DNA of 25,515 nucleotides, from NCBI GenBank assembly GCA_050742535.1, contig JBOGIQ010000047.1:1-25515 (forward strand), given 5' to 3'. Shown one piece after another: positions 1 to 8,900 of this stretch. The DNA comes from Gp6-AA40 sp050742535. GTDB lineage: Bacteria > Acidobacteriota > Vicinamibacteria > Vicinamibacterales > UBA2999. The translations under genes were made by a program, and so were the position numbers. The notes beneath the pieces were generated by a model that did not search any database, was not told the DNA's origin, and worked only from the letters and a program-made list of their open reading frames with translations. Positions within the stretch are counted from its first letter, which is position 1, and the number at the start of each line of letters is the position of its first letter.

Positions 1-2
1 CA

Positions 3-638
3 GTGGCTCTGATTTCGTGGCTGCGGCGGCGCCTGCTGACGGGATTCTTCGTCAGCGTTCCACTGATCATCAGTGTCTTCGCCCTGGTCTGGATCTTCGG
101 TATCATTGACGGTTTGACGGCCCCGCTGGTGGCCAGGGTAGCCGCCACGGTACTCGGACATGACCCCGAAGGAGCCGAGCGGCTGATCGTCAGCGCGGTC
201 GGTTTTCTCGGAACGGTAGCCGTGGTGCTCGCGGTGGGAGTGGTCGCCACCAACGTCATCGGACAGCGCCTGCTGAACCGCGGCGAGCGCTGGCTGATGA
301 AGATCCCGGTCTTCCGGACCATTTACGCTCCGGTCAAGCAGCTGGTCGTGGCGTTCTCGCCGGACAACGAGTCCGGGTTCAAGCGTGTCGTCATGGTGGA
401 AGACCCGCACCGCGGTTGGGTGATGGGGTTTCTGACGAAGGAGTTCACCGTGGATCGCGGCGCCGGCGCCGAATCGATGATGGCAGTGTACGTGCCGACG
501 AACCATCTTTATCTGGGAGACATCGTCCTGTACCCACGCGAGCGAGCGCTCTTCCCCGACCTGTCGGTGGAGCAGGGCATCCGCATTTTTCTGACCGGCG
601 GGATGTCACTGCCGGGCCGCATAGCACCCAGAAAGTAG
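3..638 (+). CDS. DUF502 family membrane protein (possibly 5'-truncated)
   Basis: About 211 residues, the usual size for DUF502. Two hydrophobic segments are visible, at about residues 13-34 and 60-83. They are followed by a soluble C-terminal half with family-type stretches: PVFRTIYAPVKQ, then VYVPTNHLYLGDIVLYPRE, then a closing LSVEQGIRIFLTGG segment. The function of the family is not established; members are inner-membrane proteins of many Gram-negative bacteria. The first codon is a GTG two bases from the window edge, so the true start may lie upstream. The stop is only 12-21 bases before the pyrophosphatase gene, so the two are probably co-transcribed. Family assignment rests on recognising these motifs by eye. 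Confidence 0.8.
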   Translation: MALISWLRRRLLTGFFVSVPLIISVFALVWIFGIIDGLTAPLVARVAATVLGHDPEGAERLIVSAVGFLGTVAVVLAVGVVATNVIGQRLLNRGERWLMKIPVFRTIYAPVKQLVVAFSPDNESGFKRVVMVEDPHRGWVMGFLTKEFTVDRGAGAESMMAVYVPTNHLYLGDIVLYPRERALFPDLSVEQGIRIFLTGGMSLPGRIAPRK

Positions 639-659
639 CGACAAAGGAGCATGAGTGTG

Positions 660-3149
660 ATGAGGTTCTCGTTGAAGGGATTCCGCCGCCTGCAGGTGGT
701 CGCGATGGCATTCGCGATGCTGATGGCCATCGGCGTGCCTGCGGCCGTGTTCGCGCAGCAGCCCGAGCAGGTTGCGGCGGAGGGCCAGGCCGAGACCACC
801 CATTCCGGTGGCGAGGTCAATATCGTCCTTCCCGATCTCGATCTCACCGACGTCGGCGGCTACAACGGTCGGACGCTGCTGATGGGCGGCCTGGTGGTGT
901 CGTTCCTGGGTGTGCTGTTCGGACTGGTCATCCTCAATCAGCTGAAGAACCTGCCGGTGCATCGATCGATGGCGGAGGTCTCGGCGCTGATCTACGAGAC
1001 GTGTAAGACCTATCTCATCACGCAGGGCAAGTTCATCGCCATTCTCGAGATCTTCATCGCCGTGGTCATCGTGCTCTATTTCGGCGTGCTGACGGGTCTC
1101 GAGCCGATGCGCGTCGTCATCATCCTGCTCTTCAGCGTCGTCGGCATCCTCGGCAGCTACGCCGTGGCGTGGTTCGGCATCCGGGTCAACACCTACGCCA
1201 ACTCGCGCGCGGCGTTTGCCAGCCTCGAGGGCAAGGCGTTCCCGGTTTACGCCATCCCGCTCAAGGCGGGCATGAGCATCGGCATGCTCCTGATCAGCGT
1301 CGAGCTGCTGATCATGCTGGCGATCCTGCTCTTCATCCCGGGTGACTACGCCGGCCCGTGTTTCATCGGCTTTGCCATTGGCGAGTCGCTTGGCGCCGCG
1401 GCGCTGCGTATTGCCGGCGGCATCTTCACCAAGATTGCCGACATCGGTTCCGACCTGATGAAGATCGTCTTCAACATCAAGGAAGACGACGCGCGGAACC
1501 CGGGCGTGATCGCGGACTGCACAGGTGACAACGCCGGCGACTCGGTGGGCCCCTCGGCCGACGGCTTCGAGACCTACGGCGTGACCGGCGTCGCGCTCAT
1601 CACCTTCATCATGGAAGCGGTGACCAGCCAGCCGATCCAGGTCAAGCTGCTGGTCTGGCTGTTCGCCATGCGCATCGTGATGATCATCGCCAGCGGCCTG
1701 TCCTACACGATCAACGAGATGCTGGCCAAGGCGCGCTACGCGAATGCGGCCCGGATGAACTTCGAGGCGCCGCTGACCACGCTGGTGTGGCTGACGTCGA
1801 TCGTGTCCGTTATCGCGACCTACATCGTCTCCTACATCCTGATCCCCGACCTCGGGGACGGTACGCTGTGGTGGAAGCTGTCGTCGATCATCACCTGCGG
1901 CACCTTGGCGGGCGCCATCATCCCCGAGCTGGTCAAGGTCTTCACGTCGGTGGAATCGAGCCACGTGAAGGAGGTCGTCACGTCCTCGCGCGAGGGCGGG
2001 CCTTCCCTGAACATTCTGTCCGGATTCGTCGCTGGCAATTTCAGCGCGTACTGGATCGGCCTCAGCATCGTCGCGTTGATGACCATCGCGTTCTTAGTCA
2101 GCACGATCGGCACGTCGATGTCGGATCTGATGCTCGCGCCGGCGGTGTTCGCGTTCGGCCTGGTGGCGTTCGGCTTCCTCGGCATGGGTCCGGTGACGAT
2201 TGCCGTCGATTCCTACGGCCCGGTCACCGACAACGCGCAGTCGGTCTACGAGTTGTCGGTCATCGAAGGGATTCCGGGGATCCAGCAGGAGATCAAGAAG
2301 GACTTCGGGATCAACGTCCAGTTCGAGAAGGCCAAGGCGCTGCTCGAGGAGAACGACGGCGCCGGCAACACGTTCAAGGCGACGGCCAAGCCGGTGCTGA
2401 TCGGGACCGCCGTCGTCGGCGCGACGACGATGATCTTTTCGATCATCATCGCGCTGACCGAGGGGCTGCAACCGGAGCTGGTGGTGAACTTGTCGCTGCT
2501 CCACGCACCGTTCCTGCTCGGGCTGATTACGGGCGGCGCCATTATCTACTGGTTCACCGGCGCATCGACGCAGGCGGTGACGACCGGGGCGTACCGCGCC
2601 GTGGAGTTCATCAAAGCGAACATCAAGCTGGACGGCGTCGAGAAGGCATCGGTCGCGGACAGCAAGAAGGTCGTTGAGATCTGCACGCAGTACGCGCAGA
2701 AGGGGATGTTCAACATCTTCCTGACCGTCTTCTTTTCAACGCTGGCGTTTGCGTTCGTCGAGCCCTACTTCTTCATCGGCTACCTCGTGTCTATCGCGCT
2801 GTTCGGCTTGTATCAGGCGGTGTTCATGGCGAACGCCGGTGGCGCCTGGGATAATGCCAAGAAGATCGTCGAGACCGAGCTGAAGATGAAGAACACGCCG
2901 CTGCATGCGGCGACGGTCGTCGGCGACACGGTGGGCGATCCGTTCAAGGACACCTCGTCCGTGGCGCTCAACCCGATCATCAAGTTCACGACGCTTTTCG
3001 GGGTGCTGGCGGTGTCGCTGGCCGTCAATCTCAGCGCGAGCATGGGGTCGACGGTCAGCCACGGCCTGGCGGCCGTCTTCTTCGCCGTCTCGGTGTTTTT
3101 CGTCTACCGGTCGTTTTACGGGATGCGAATCGGGGCCGTTGCGCACTGA
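660..3149 (+). CDS. hppA: Membrane-bound proton-translocating pyrophosphatase, divergent type
   Basis: Hydrolyses pyrophosphate at the inner membrane and couples this to outward ion pumping. About 829 residues with roughly 16 hydrophobic segments. The substrate-site motifs are recognisable but altered from the usual form: DIGSD at 261-265 (usually DVGAD), GDNAGDSVG at 289-297 (usually GDNVGDCAG) and VGDTVGDPFKD at 754-764. GNTFKA at 569-574 has Lys at 573, the position whose Lys marks potassium-independent enzymes, so an H+ pump is more likely than a K+-dependent Na+ pump. The N-terminus has a signal-like hydrophobic segment ending AVFAQ, then about 40 polar residues before the first core helix, which would be an exported extension. 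Start choice: ATG 651 lies one base after AGGAG (645-649), so ATG 660 (spacing 10) or GTG 657 is likelier. Confidence 0.95.
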   Translation: MRFSLKGFRRLQVVAMAFAMLMAIGVPAAVFAQQPEQVAAEGQAETTHSGGEVNIVLPDLDLTDVGGYNGRTLLMGGLVVSFLGVLFGLVILNQLKNLPVHRSMAEVSALIYETCKTYLITQGKFIAILEIFIAVVIVLYFGVLTGLEPMRVVIILLFSVVGILGSYAVAWFGIRVNTYANSRAAFASLEGKAFPVYAIPLKAGMSIGMLLISVELLIMLAILLFIPGDYAGPCFIGFAIGESLGAAALRIAGGIFTKIADIGSDLMKIVFNIKEDDARNPGVIADCTGDNAGDSVGPSADGFETYGVTGVALITFIMEAVTSQPIQVKLLVWLFAMRIVMIIASGLSYTINEMLAKARYANAARMNFEAPLTTLVWLTSIVSVIATYIVSYILIPDLGDGTLWWKLSSIITCGTLAGAIIPELVKVFTSVESSHVKEVVTSSREGGPSLNILSGFVAGNFSAYWIGLSIVALMTIAFLVSTIGTSMSDLMLAPAVFAFGLVAFGFLGMGPVTIAVDSYGPVTDNAQSVYELSVIEGIPGIQQEIKKDFGINVQFEKAKALLEENDGAGNTFKATAKPVLIGTAVVGATTMIFSIIIALTEGLQPELVVNLSLLHAPFLLGLITGGAIIYWFTGASTQAVTTGAYRAVEFIKANIKLDGVEKASVADSKKVVEICTQYAQKGMFNIFLTVFFSTLAFAFVEPYFFIGYLVSIALFGLYQAVFMANAGGAWDNAKKIVETELKMKNTPLHAATVVGDTVGDPFKDTSSVALNPIIKFTTLFGVLAVSLAVNLSASMGSTVSHGLAAVFFAVSVFFVYRSFYGMRIGAVAH

Positions 3150-3174
3150 AGGCCGGGGCAGGCACTTAAGAGGG

Positions 3175-3202
3175 TTGCGCGAGGGGCAAGTGCATATAGA
3201 AT
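3175..3202 (+). promoter_or_regulatory. Possible distal promoter upstream of tonB
   Basis: TTGCGC (3175-3180), 16 bases, then TAGAAT (3197-3202). It lies just after hppA and points toward the tonB operon. The -35 is weak; the -10 resembles the one before rpmB. It would start a transcript about 170 bases upstream of TonB that passes through the hairpins at 3216-3300. Confidence 0.35.
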
Positions 3203-3215
3203 CGCCCTTCTGTCC

Positions 3216-3300
3216 GGCTGGCGTGTCACCAGCCTGTAACGGGGCGCCGGAGCCTTTTAAGGCGTTTGGGGTCTAAATCCACGTCGGATTGTTCCGACGT
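3216..3300 (+). promoter_or_regulatory. Structured leader or small RNA candidate before tonB
   Basis: Two clean hairpins lie in this gap. One is GGCTGG/CCAGCC with a 7-base loop (3216-3234). The other is a perfect 8-bp stem ACGTCGGA/TCCGACGT with a TTGT loop (3281-3300). Between them is GCCTTTTAAGGC (3252-3263). A T7 run follows at 3312-3319, 11 bases after the second hairpin, so that hairpin is not a textbook terminator. No riboswitch class was recognised. It could be an attenuated leader, a separate small RNA, or nothing. Confidence 0.3.
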
Positions 3301-3303
3301 TCG

Positions 3304-3333
3304 TTGATACTATTTTTTTGGGGTAGCTATAAT
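3304..3333 (+). promoter_or_regulatory. Sigma70-type promoter of the tonB-exb operon
   Basis: TTGATA (3304-3309), an 18-base spacer, and a perfect TATAAT (3328-3333). Transcription would start near 3340, giving a leader of about 38 bases before the GTG at 3378. It is the best promoter match in the window. Confidence 0.75.
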
Positions 3334-3377
3334 CGGCCGCTCTGCCGGCGGGTATGTAAGGCTGCAGGAGGAACCCG

Positions 3378-4103
3378 GTGCCACGCGAAGAACGGATGTT
3401 CGGCGACATTGTTGACCCATCCATCAAGATGGGCAGCAAGCAGGGCGCCTCGGTCGCAATGACGATGCTCATCGAGGGCGTTGTCGTGGCGCTCATCGTT
3501 ATCGTGCCGCTCATGGCGGCGGACGTGCTCCCGTCCCCACCGACCATGATGGCTTTTGCGGTCGCGGCGCCGCCGCCGCCGCCCCCGCCTCCGCCGCCGC
3601 CGCCCCCGCCACAGGCGCAGGCGCCCCGGCCCGTTGAGGTGAACCCGAACGCGGCGCCGATCGAGCCGCCAAAGGAAATCAAGCCTGAGGTTCCGGTAGA
3701 CACGAGCTTCGAGCGTAACGTCGGCGTCGAGGGCGGCATTCCGGGCGGCGTTCCGGGCGGCGTTGTCGGCGGTCTTCCGGACGCGCCACCGCCACCTCCT
3801 CCGCCACCGCCCGCGCAGCCGGTTCGCGTCGGCGGCCAGATCAGAGCCCCAACGCAGATCAAGAAGGTCAACCCGACGTACCCGCAGATCGCGCAGTCGG
3901 CGCGCGTGTCGGGCGTCGTCATCCTGGAAGCCACGATCGGCGTCGACGGCAAGGTCAAGGACGTGAAGGTGCTGCGGTCGATTCCATTGCTCGACCAGGC
4001 GGCCGTCGATGCTGTGCGGCAGTGGGAGTACACGCCCACGATGCTGAACAACGTGCCCACGCCGGTCATCATGACGGTGACGGTCACGTTCACGTTGAAT
4101 TGA
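3378..4103 (+). CDS. tonB: TonB family energy-transducing protein
   Basis: 241 residues in TonB architecture. A cytoplasmic N-terminus of about 25 residues is followed by one membrane anchor at about 27-49. A long proline-rich periplasmic linker has two uninterrupted runs, P65-P78 (14 prolines) and P137-P145 (9), separated by a Gly-rich GGIPGGVPGG stretch at about 119-128. The TonB C-terminal domain lies at about 155-241, with VNPTYPQIAQ, GVVILEATIGVDGKV and AVRQWEYTPT. The protein spans the periplasm and passes proton-motive force from ExbB/ExbD to outer-membrane receptors. Start: GTG 3378 preceded by AGGAGG (3366-3371). First gene of an operon with exbB and two exbD genes. The clustered receptor at 5978-9067 is a plausible partner. 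Confidence 0.93.
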   Translation: MPREERMFGDIVDPSIKMGSKQGASVAMTMLIEGVVVALIVIVPLMAADVLPSPPTMMAFAVAAPPPPPPPPPPPPPPQAQAPRPVEVNPNAAPIEPPKEIKPEVPVDTSFERNVGVEGGIPGGVPGGVVGGLPDAPPPPPPPPPAQPVRVGGQIRAPTQIKKVNPTYPQIAQSARVSGVVILEATIGVDGKVKDVKVLRSIPLLDQAAVDAVRQWEYTPTMLNNVPTPVIMTVTVTFTLN

Positions 4104-4145
4104 TCGGTTACGGATAGCAAACGATTTTTTCTTACGGGTCCAGTA

Positions 4146-4166
4146 GCTTCCGCCTCAGGCGGAAGC
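4146..4166. repeat. 9-bp-stem hairpin between tonB and exbB
   Basis: Perfect inverted repeat GCTTCCGCC / GGCGGAAGC with a TCA loop. There is no T-run after it, so it is not a standard terminator. It may moderate read-through or stabilise mRNA ends. It resembles the convergent-end hairpin at 18155-18174 in style (short loop containing TCA), not in stem sequence. Confidence 0.6.
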
Positions 4167-4195
4167 CACGTTACGAAATGCAGAGGAGTGCAGTA

Positions 4196-4978
4196 ATGGT
4201 TGGAGACAAGCGTCGTATTTGGCAGGTCGCGTTCGGCGTCCTCCTGCTGGTCGCGTTCAGCGCATCAGCGTTCGCGCAGGAGGAAGCGGCCGAAGCTGCC
4301 GCTGGTCTGGACGTCATCGAGATGTTCCGAACGATGGGTCCGACGGCGTGGGGCGTTGCCATCGTGCTCCTCATCATGTCGTTTCTGTCCGTCGGCGTGG
4401 CCATCGAGCGGATCTACACCTTCAGCCAGGCGCGCAAGCAGTCGAAGATGTACGCGCCGCAGGTGGCCAAGCACCTCAAGGACGGCCGTCTGAAGGAGGC
4501 CATTGCGCTGTCGGCGTCGAAGGATTACCGCTACAGCCATCTCGCCAAGGTCGTGCTGGCGGGTCTGCAGGAATACCAGTTCCAGCAGGAAACCGGTCAT
4601 AACCTGAACCGCGACGACGTTCTGGACACCGTGCGCCGCTCGATTCAGCGCGCCACCGCGCTGACGGCGTCGGACCTGAAGAAGGGCGTCAGCACGCTGG
4701 CCACGATCGGTTCGACCGCTCCCTTCGTCGGACTGCTCGGCACCGTCGTCGGCGTCATCAACGCGTTCGTCGGCATCGCCTCGACCGGGTCGGGCGGTAT
4801 CGGCGCCGTGTCGGCCGGTATTTCCGAAGCGCTCGTCGAAACGGCGCTGGGTCTGTTCGTCGCGATTCCGGCAGTGTGGTTCTACAACTACCTGACCAGC
4901 CGCCTCGAATACTTCAACGTCGAAATGGACAACTCCTCGTCGGAGCTCGTCGACTACTTCATCAAGAAGACGGCGTAG
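4196..4978 (+). CDS. exbB: MotA/TolQ/ExbB proton channel family protein
   Basis: About 260 residues; the ExbB-like channel subunit that uses proton-motive force to drive TonB. The N-terminus is a signal-like hydrophobic segment ending in SAFAQ (about residue 28), an extra element also seen in many longer ExbB proteins. A first membrane helix lies near 50-70. After a cytoplasmic loop come the two signature helices: STLATIGSTAPFVGLLGTVV, and a segment beginning GISEALVETALGLF that carries the conserved helix Glu. Start chosen at ATG 4196 because GAGGAG (4183-4188) sits seven bases upstream; the in-frame ATG at 4178 has no such site. It lies 92 bases after tonB and 33 before the first exbD. Confidence 0.93.
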   Translation: MVGDKRRIWQVAFGVLLLVAFSASAFAQEEAAEAAAGLDVIEMFRTMGPTAWGVAIVLLIMSFLSVGVAIERIYTFSQARKQSKMYAPQVAKHLKDGRLKEAIALSASKDYRYSHLAKVVLAGLQEYQFQQETGHNLNRDDVLDTVRRSIQRATALTASDLKKGVSTLATIGSTAPFVGLLGTVVGVINAFVGIASTGSGGIGAVSAGISEALVETALGLFVAIPAVWFYNYLTSRLEYFNVEMDNSSSELVDYFIKKTA

Positions 4979-5011
4979 CGTAGACAGCGTTCGTTAACTG
5001 GAGTTTCAGCC

Positions 5012-5449
5012 ATGGCAATGCAACTTGGCGGCAGTAGCGGCATCAAGTCGGACATCAACGTGACGCCGCTCGTCGACGTCATGCTGGTGCTGCTCATCAT
5101 CATGATGATCGTCGCTCCACTGCTGCAGCAGGGCGTTCCGGTCAATCTGCCGATCGCCGCAAACAGCTCGGAGAAGCCCGAAACACAGGACCAGACCGTG
5201 GTGACGATCGACAGGGGCAAGAACGTCTATCTCAACGCAGTGCCGGTGCCCAGCGGTCAGCTGCAGAGCCGGGTCACCACCGTCCTCGAGGACAAGTCGG
5301 ACAAGATCGTCATCATCAAGGCCGATGACGAGACGCCGTACAGCGCCGTCATGGCCACGATGGACGAGCTGAGGGCGGCGGGTATCGAGGACATGGGCCT
5401 GATTACCGACACGCGGCGGAAGAGCTCACAAGCGCAAGGGAGCGAGTAG
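5012..5449 (+). CDS. exbD: ExbD/TolR family biopolymer transport protein (first copy)
   Basis: 145 residues, the usual ExbD length. A short cytoplasmic N-terminus is followed by a single membrane helix at about 19-40, beginning SDINVTPLVDVMLVLL and carrying the essential membrane Asp at residue 22. The periplasmic domain ends with the usual DELRAAGIEDMGLIT segment. It forms the proton-conducting stator with ExbB. Start ATG 5012 has GGAG (5000-5003) upstream. Its stop overlaps the start of the second exbD by one base, indicating translational coupling and near-equal production of the two. Confidence 0.93.
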   Translation: MAMQLGGSSGIKSDINVTPLVDVMLVLLIIMMIVAPLLQQGVPVNLPIAANSSEKPETQDQTVVTIDRGKNVYLNAVPVPSGQLQSRVTTVLEDKSDKIVIIKADDETPYSAVMATMDELRAAGIEDMGLITDTRRKSSQAQGSE

Positions 5450-5904
5450 TGTCTGTCCATCAGCATCACGGCGCCGAGCGCGTTTATAAAGCCGAAGTTC
5501 CGCAGGCCAATGCGGACATGAACATCACGCCGATGATCGACGTGCTGCTCGTGCTGCTCGTCATCTTCATGGCCGCCCTGCCGCTCTCGCAGCGCGGACT
5601 CGACGTCAACCTGCCGGCGGAGACGAATACGCCGCAGCAGGAAACAACCAACACCCAGATCGTGTTGAGCTACTCAGCGGACAAGCAGATCTCGGTCAAC
5701 AACCAGCCCGTCTCGCTTCAGGAGCTCGATAACCGGCTGCGCGAGATCTTCGAGGAGCGCAAGGAAAAGACGATGTTCATCATCGGCGCCGGCACGCTCC
5801 GCTACGGTGAGATCGTCCGGGTCATCGACTCCGCCAAAGGCGCCGGCGTCGAAAAGGTCGGCATCGTCACCGAAGGCATGCGCAAGGGCGGCGGCGCGGA
5901 CTAA
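5449..5904 (+). CDS. exbD: ExbD/TolR family biopolymer transport protein (second copy)
   Basis: 151 residues. ADMNITPMIDVLLVLLVIFM places the membrane Asp at residue 31, in a single helix, followed by an ExbD periplasmic domain ending VGIVTEGMRKGGGAD. GTG start shares its G with the TAG stop of the preceding gene. It differs from the first copy throughout the periplasmic domain, so this is an old duplication and not a recent one. A heteromeric ExbD stator, or two alternative stators for one ExbB, are both possible. Last gene before the terminator at 5926-5959. Confidence 0.93.
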   Translation: MSVHQHHGAERVYKAEVPQANADMNITPMIDVLLVLLVIFMAALPLSQRGLDVNLPAETNTPQQETTNTQIVLSYSADKQISVNNQPVSLQELDNRLREIFEERKEKTMFIIGAGTLRYGEIVRVIDSAKGAGVEKVGIVTEGMRKGGGAD

Positions 5905-5925
5905 AGCCTTCCGAGCGTACAAAAC

Positions 5926-5959
5926 AAAAGCCGTCCCCCCTTTCGGGGGACGGCTTTTT
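5926..5959. terminator. Bidirectional rho-independent terminator
   Basis: GCCGTCCCCC (5930-5939) pairs with GGGGGACGGC (5945-5954) around a 5-base loop. The stem is flanked by AAAA (5926-5929) and TTTTT (5955-5959), so a T-run follows the stem in both directions. The outer flanks (about 5915-5970) are also nearly complementary. It ends both the exb operon and the convergent receptor gene. Confidence 0.92.
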
Positions 5960-5977
5960 CGTTTGTACGAAACGTGA

Positions 5978-8900
5978 CTAGAACCGCACGCGCATTCCGA
6001 TCTGCGCCTGCCAACGGGAGCGCAGGTCGTCACGGCTGAAGCGTGTCTGCGCGCCGCGCGTGATGTTGCTCAGGTTGTAGTTGTACTTGCCCGCGGTGTC
6101 GACCGCCACCCCGGTCGGATTCGTCGTCGTCACGAGGATGTCGCTGAACGGGGTGTATTCGACCTGCCCGAGCTCGGAATCGAAGAGGTTGAGAAGATTG
6201 ATCACGTCAACCGTGAACTCGGGCCGGAAGCGGCCGATCTCTACGTTCACCGCGGCGCGGAAGTCGAGCGAGTGGGTGAACGGCATCCGGCACGAATTGC
6301 GCTCGACGATGCTGCCCGGAGCGACGCCGTCGCAATCACCGCCCTCGATGAAGTTCACCAGGTCCTGATAGGTGAACCCGGAAGTGACGATATTGACCTG
6401 GTCCTGCGTCGGATAGAAGAGCAGGTCGTTGGTCGTTGAGCCATCGCTGTTGGCGTCCAGGCCGAAGTTGTACGAGTACGGCCGGCCGGTCTGGCCGCTG
6501 TAGAACATCGACAGCAGGACGTTGGCGGCCTTCACGTCGAAGTTGTATGAGCCGCTGAGAACGAGGCGGTGCCGCAGGTCGAAGTTCGAGACCGCCAGCG
6601 GCGCGTCGTTGACGTTTCCGGGCGTGTAGACGTTCAGCCATGTCGAACGCGCCGTGCTGTTCGTCGTGTCGCTGATCGAGTTCGAGCGCCCGTACGAGTA
6701 AGCACCACGGGCGAACCAGCCGGCGCGGAACCGCCGCTCGAGCTGCCCCGTCACCATCCAGTTGTCGCCCTGGTCCGTGTTGCGGAGCAGGATCACGTCG
6801 CTGAACGTGCTGTTCACGCGGCCGAACACGGGTCTGCCATCGGGCCGCGTGCCGGTCTGCACGAGATTCAGGTTGGAGTAGTTGACGTCGTTCACGGTGT
6901 TCGAGAACAGCACTTCGAAATTTCCGACCAGGCCTGCGAACAGGTCGCGGTCGTAGGCGATATTGCCGCGAACGATCGACGGGAACTGGTAGTCCGGATC
7001 GACGACATCGATCTCGTTCGTCGCGGCGGTGCCGACATCCTTGCGCTGATTGTCGGGATCGGGCGAGAAGGCGAGGTTCTTGGTCGCACCGAAGGTCTCG
7101 GTGATGCGCCGGAACTCGATGCCCGTGTTGCCGTACTGGTTCGACAGATAGACGAACGGATTGCGGCCGCTGAACAGCCCGAAGCCGCCGCGGACCTGCT
7201 GGCGGAAGCTGTTGGTCGACAGATCCCAGTTGAAGCCGGCGCGGGGTGACCAGCTGCTCGGTGACGGCACGATATCCGTGGCGAAGCCGTAGTTGGCCAC
7301 CGATGCGGGGTTCGCGGTCGGTGTGTCCGGGAAGTGCGGCTTGTCCCAGCGCAGCCCATAGGTCAACGTGAACTTCGGGTGCACGCGCCACTGATCGCCG
7401 GCATAGAACCCGAACTGGTAGACCTTGAACCGGGCGGCCTGTTGCGGATCGCTGGTCAGCGAGAAGCCGTGCTGGTAGCTCTGGGCGGATCCGGCGGCAA
7501 ACGTATCGATGTTCGCGAACTCGTAGTTGCCGAACAGATTCTGGATGAAGAGATTTCGGAACTTGAAGAACTCGTTGTGCGTGCCGAAGGTATATGTGTG
7601 CGACCCGCGGATCATCGTGTAGTCATTGTGCAGCTCGAACGTGTCCTGATCGAGCTCATTGGCGTGTGACGAGTTCTCGGTGCCGAGATTGAAGTTGATG
7701 TTGTTCGGCAGTCTGACCTGGACAAACGGGAATCGATCGTCGAAGGTCCGGAAATCACGAATCCGCTGATAGGTCACGCGGAATTCGTTGACCGCTGTTT
7801 TGAACCGGGAGTTCAGCTGCCCGACCGTCGAGTTGGTCTGGCTGTTCTGACGGTAGAAATTGCTTGGAAAGCGGTAGGTCGTGTTCGACTGCCCGCCGAT
7901 GTCGTTGAAGCCGTCGACGTAGTTGTGGCGCACCGTCAGCTGGCTTTGCCCGAGGTTGAAGTCGGTGCGGGCGAAGACCTTGTCGTTGTCGGTCTTGCGG
8001 ATCGTTTCATCGAAGCCGCCTGGATCGAACCCGTATCGACTCATGGCGATGTCGCGAATCCGCTGCGCCTCCGGCAGGAAGCCGAACGCGACGCCCGAAT
8101 TGCCGGTCACCGAGAAGCCGGACGGCTGGCTCTTGCGCCCCCATTCGACGTTGCCGAGGAAGAACGCCGTGTTGCGCAGGATCGGCCCGCCGAGCGTGCC
8201 GCCGAACTGTTTGTCGTTGAAGGTGGCGATCGGACGGTTATCGATGCCGTCGCCGACCAGGCTCTGGTCTCTGAACACGTAGAAGGCCGAGCCTCGGATC
8301 TGGTTGGTGCCGCTGCGGGTAATGGCGTTGATGCCGCCGCCGGAGAACATGCCCTGCCGCACGTCGTACGGCGAGACCACGAGTTGCAGCTCCTGGATGA
8401 CGTCGAAGCTGATCGGCTGCGTCTCGACCGATCCGCCAGGCGTTCCGGCGCTCGAGGCGATGCTGAACACGTCGTTGTTGACGGCGCCGTCAATCTGAAT
8501 GCTGTTGTAGCGCACGTTCCGGCCGGCGACCGAGAGCGCCGAGGGGAAGTTGTCCGACGCGATCTGGTTGAAATACGGCGAGGTCCTCGCCACGTCCTGG
8601 ATGCTGCGATTAATCGTCGGCAACGATTCGATGACGACCGCCTCGATGTTTTCCGTGGCGCCGGCCTTCGAGCCGGTGAACACCGGCGTCATCTCGGCGC
8701 TGACGACGACGGTTTCCGAGACCGTTGCCAGCTGCATGCGGACCGGGACGTCGGTTGCTTCGCCGAGGGCCACATTGATGTCGCCGATGACGGCGTTCCT
8801 GAACCCGGTGAGCGTCGCCGTCAGCTGATAGGGCCCGCCGACGCGAACGTTGAGGATCGAGAAGCGCCCGTCTCCCTGCGTCAGGCCTTCATAGGTGCTC

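Noticed and set aside
606..1964. 452-codon open frame antisense to hppA
   Set aside because: Same pattern: Asp/Arg/His-rich sequence with no motif, opposite a clearly conserved gene.
3213..3290. tRNA-like fold (77 bases with a near-complete acceptor pairing and a GGTCTAAATCC segment)
   Set aside because: No proper anticodon arm, the T-loop does not read TTC, and the pairing registers for acceptor and T-stem are incompatible.
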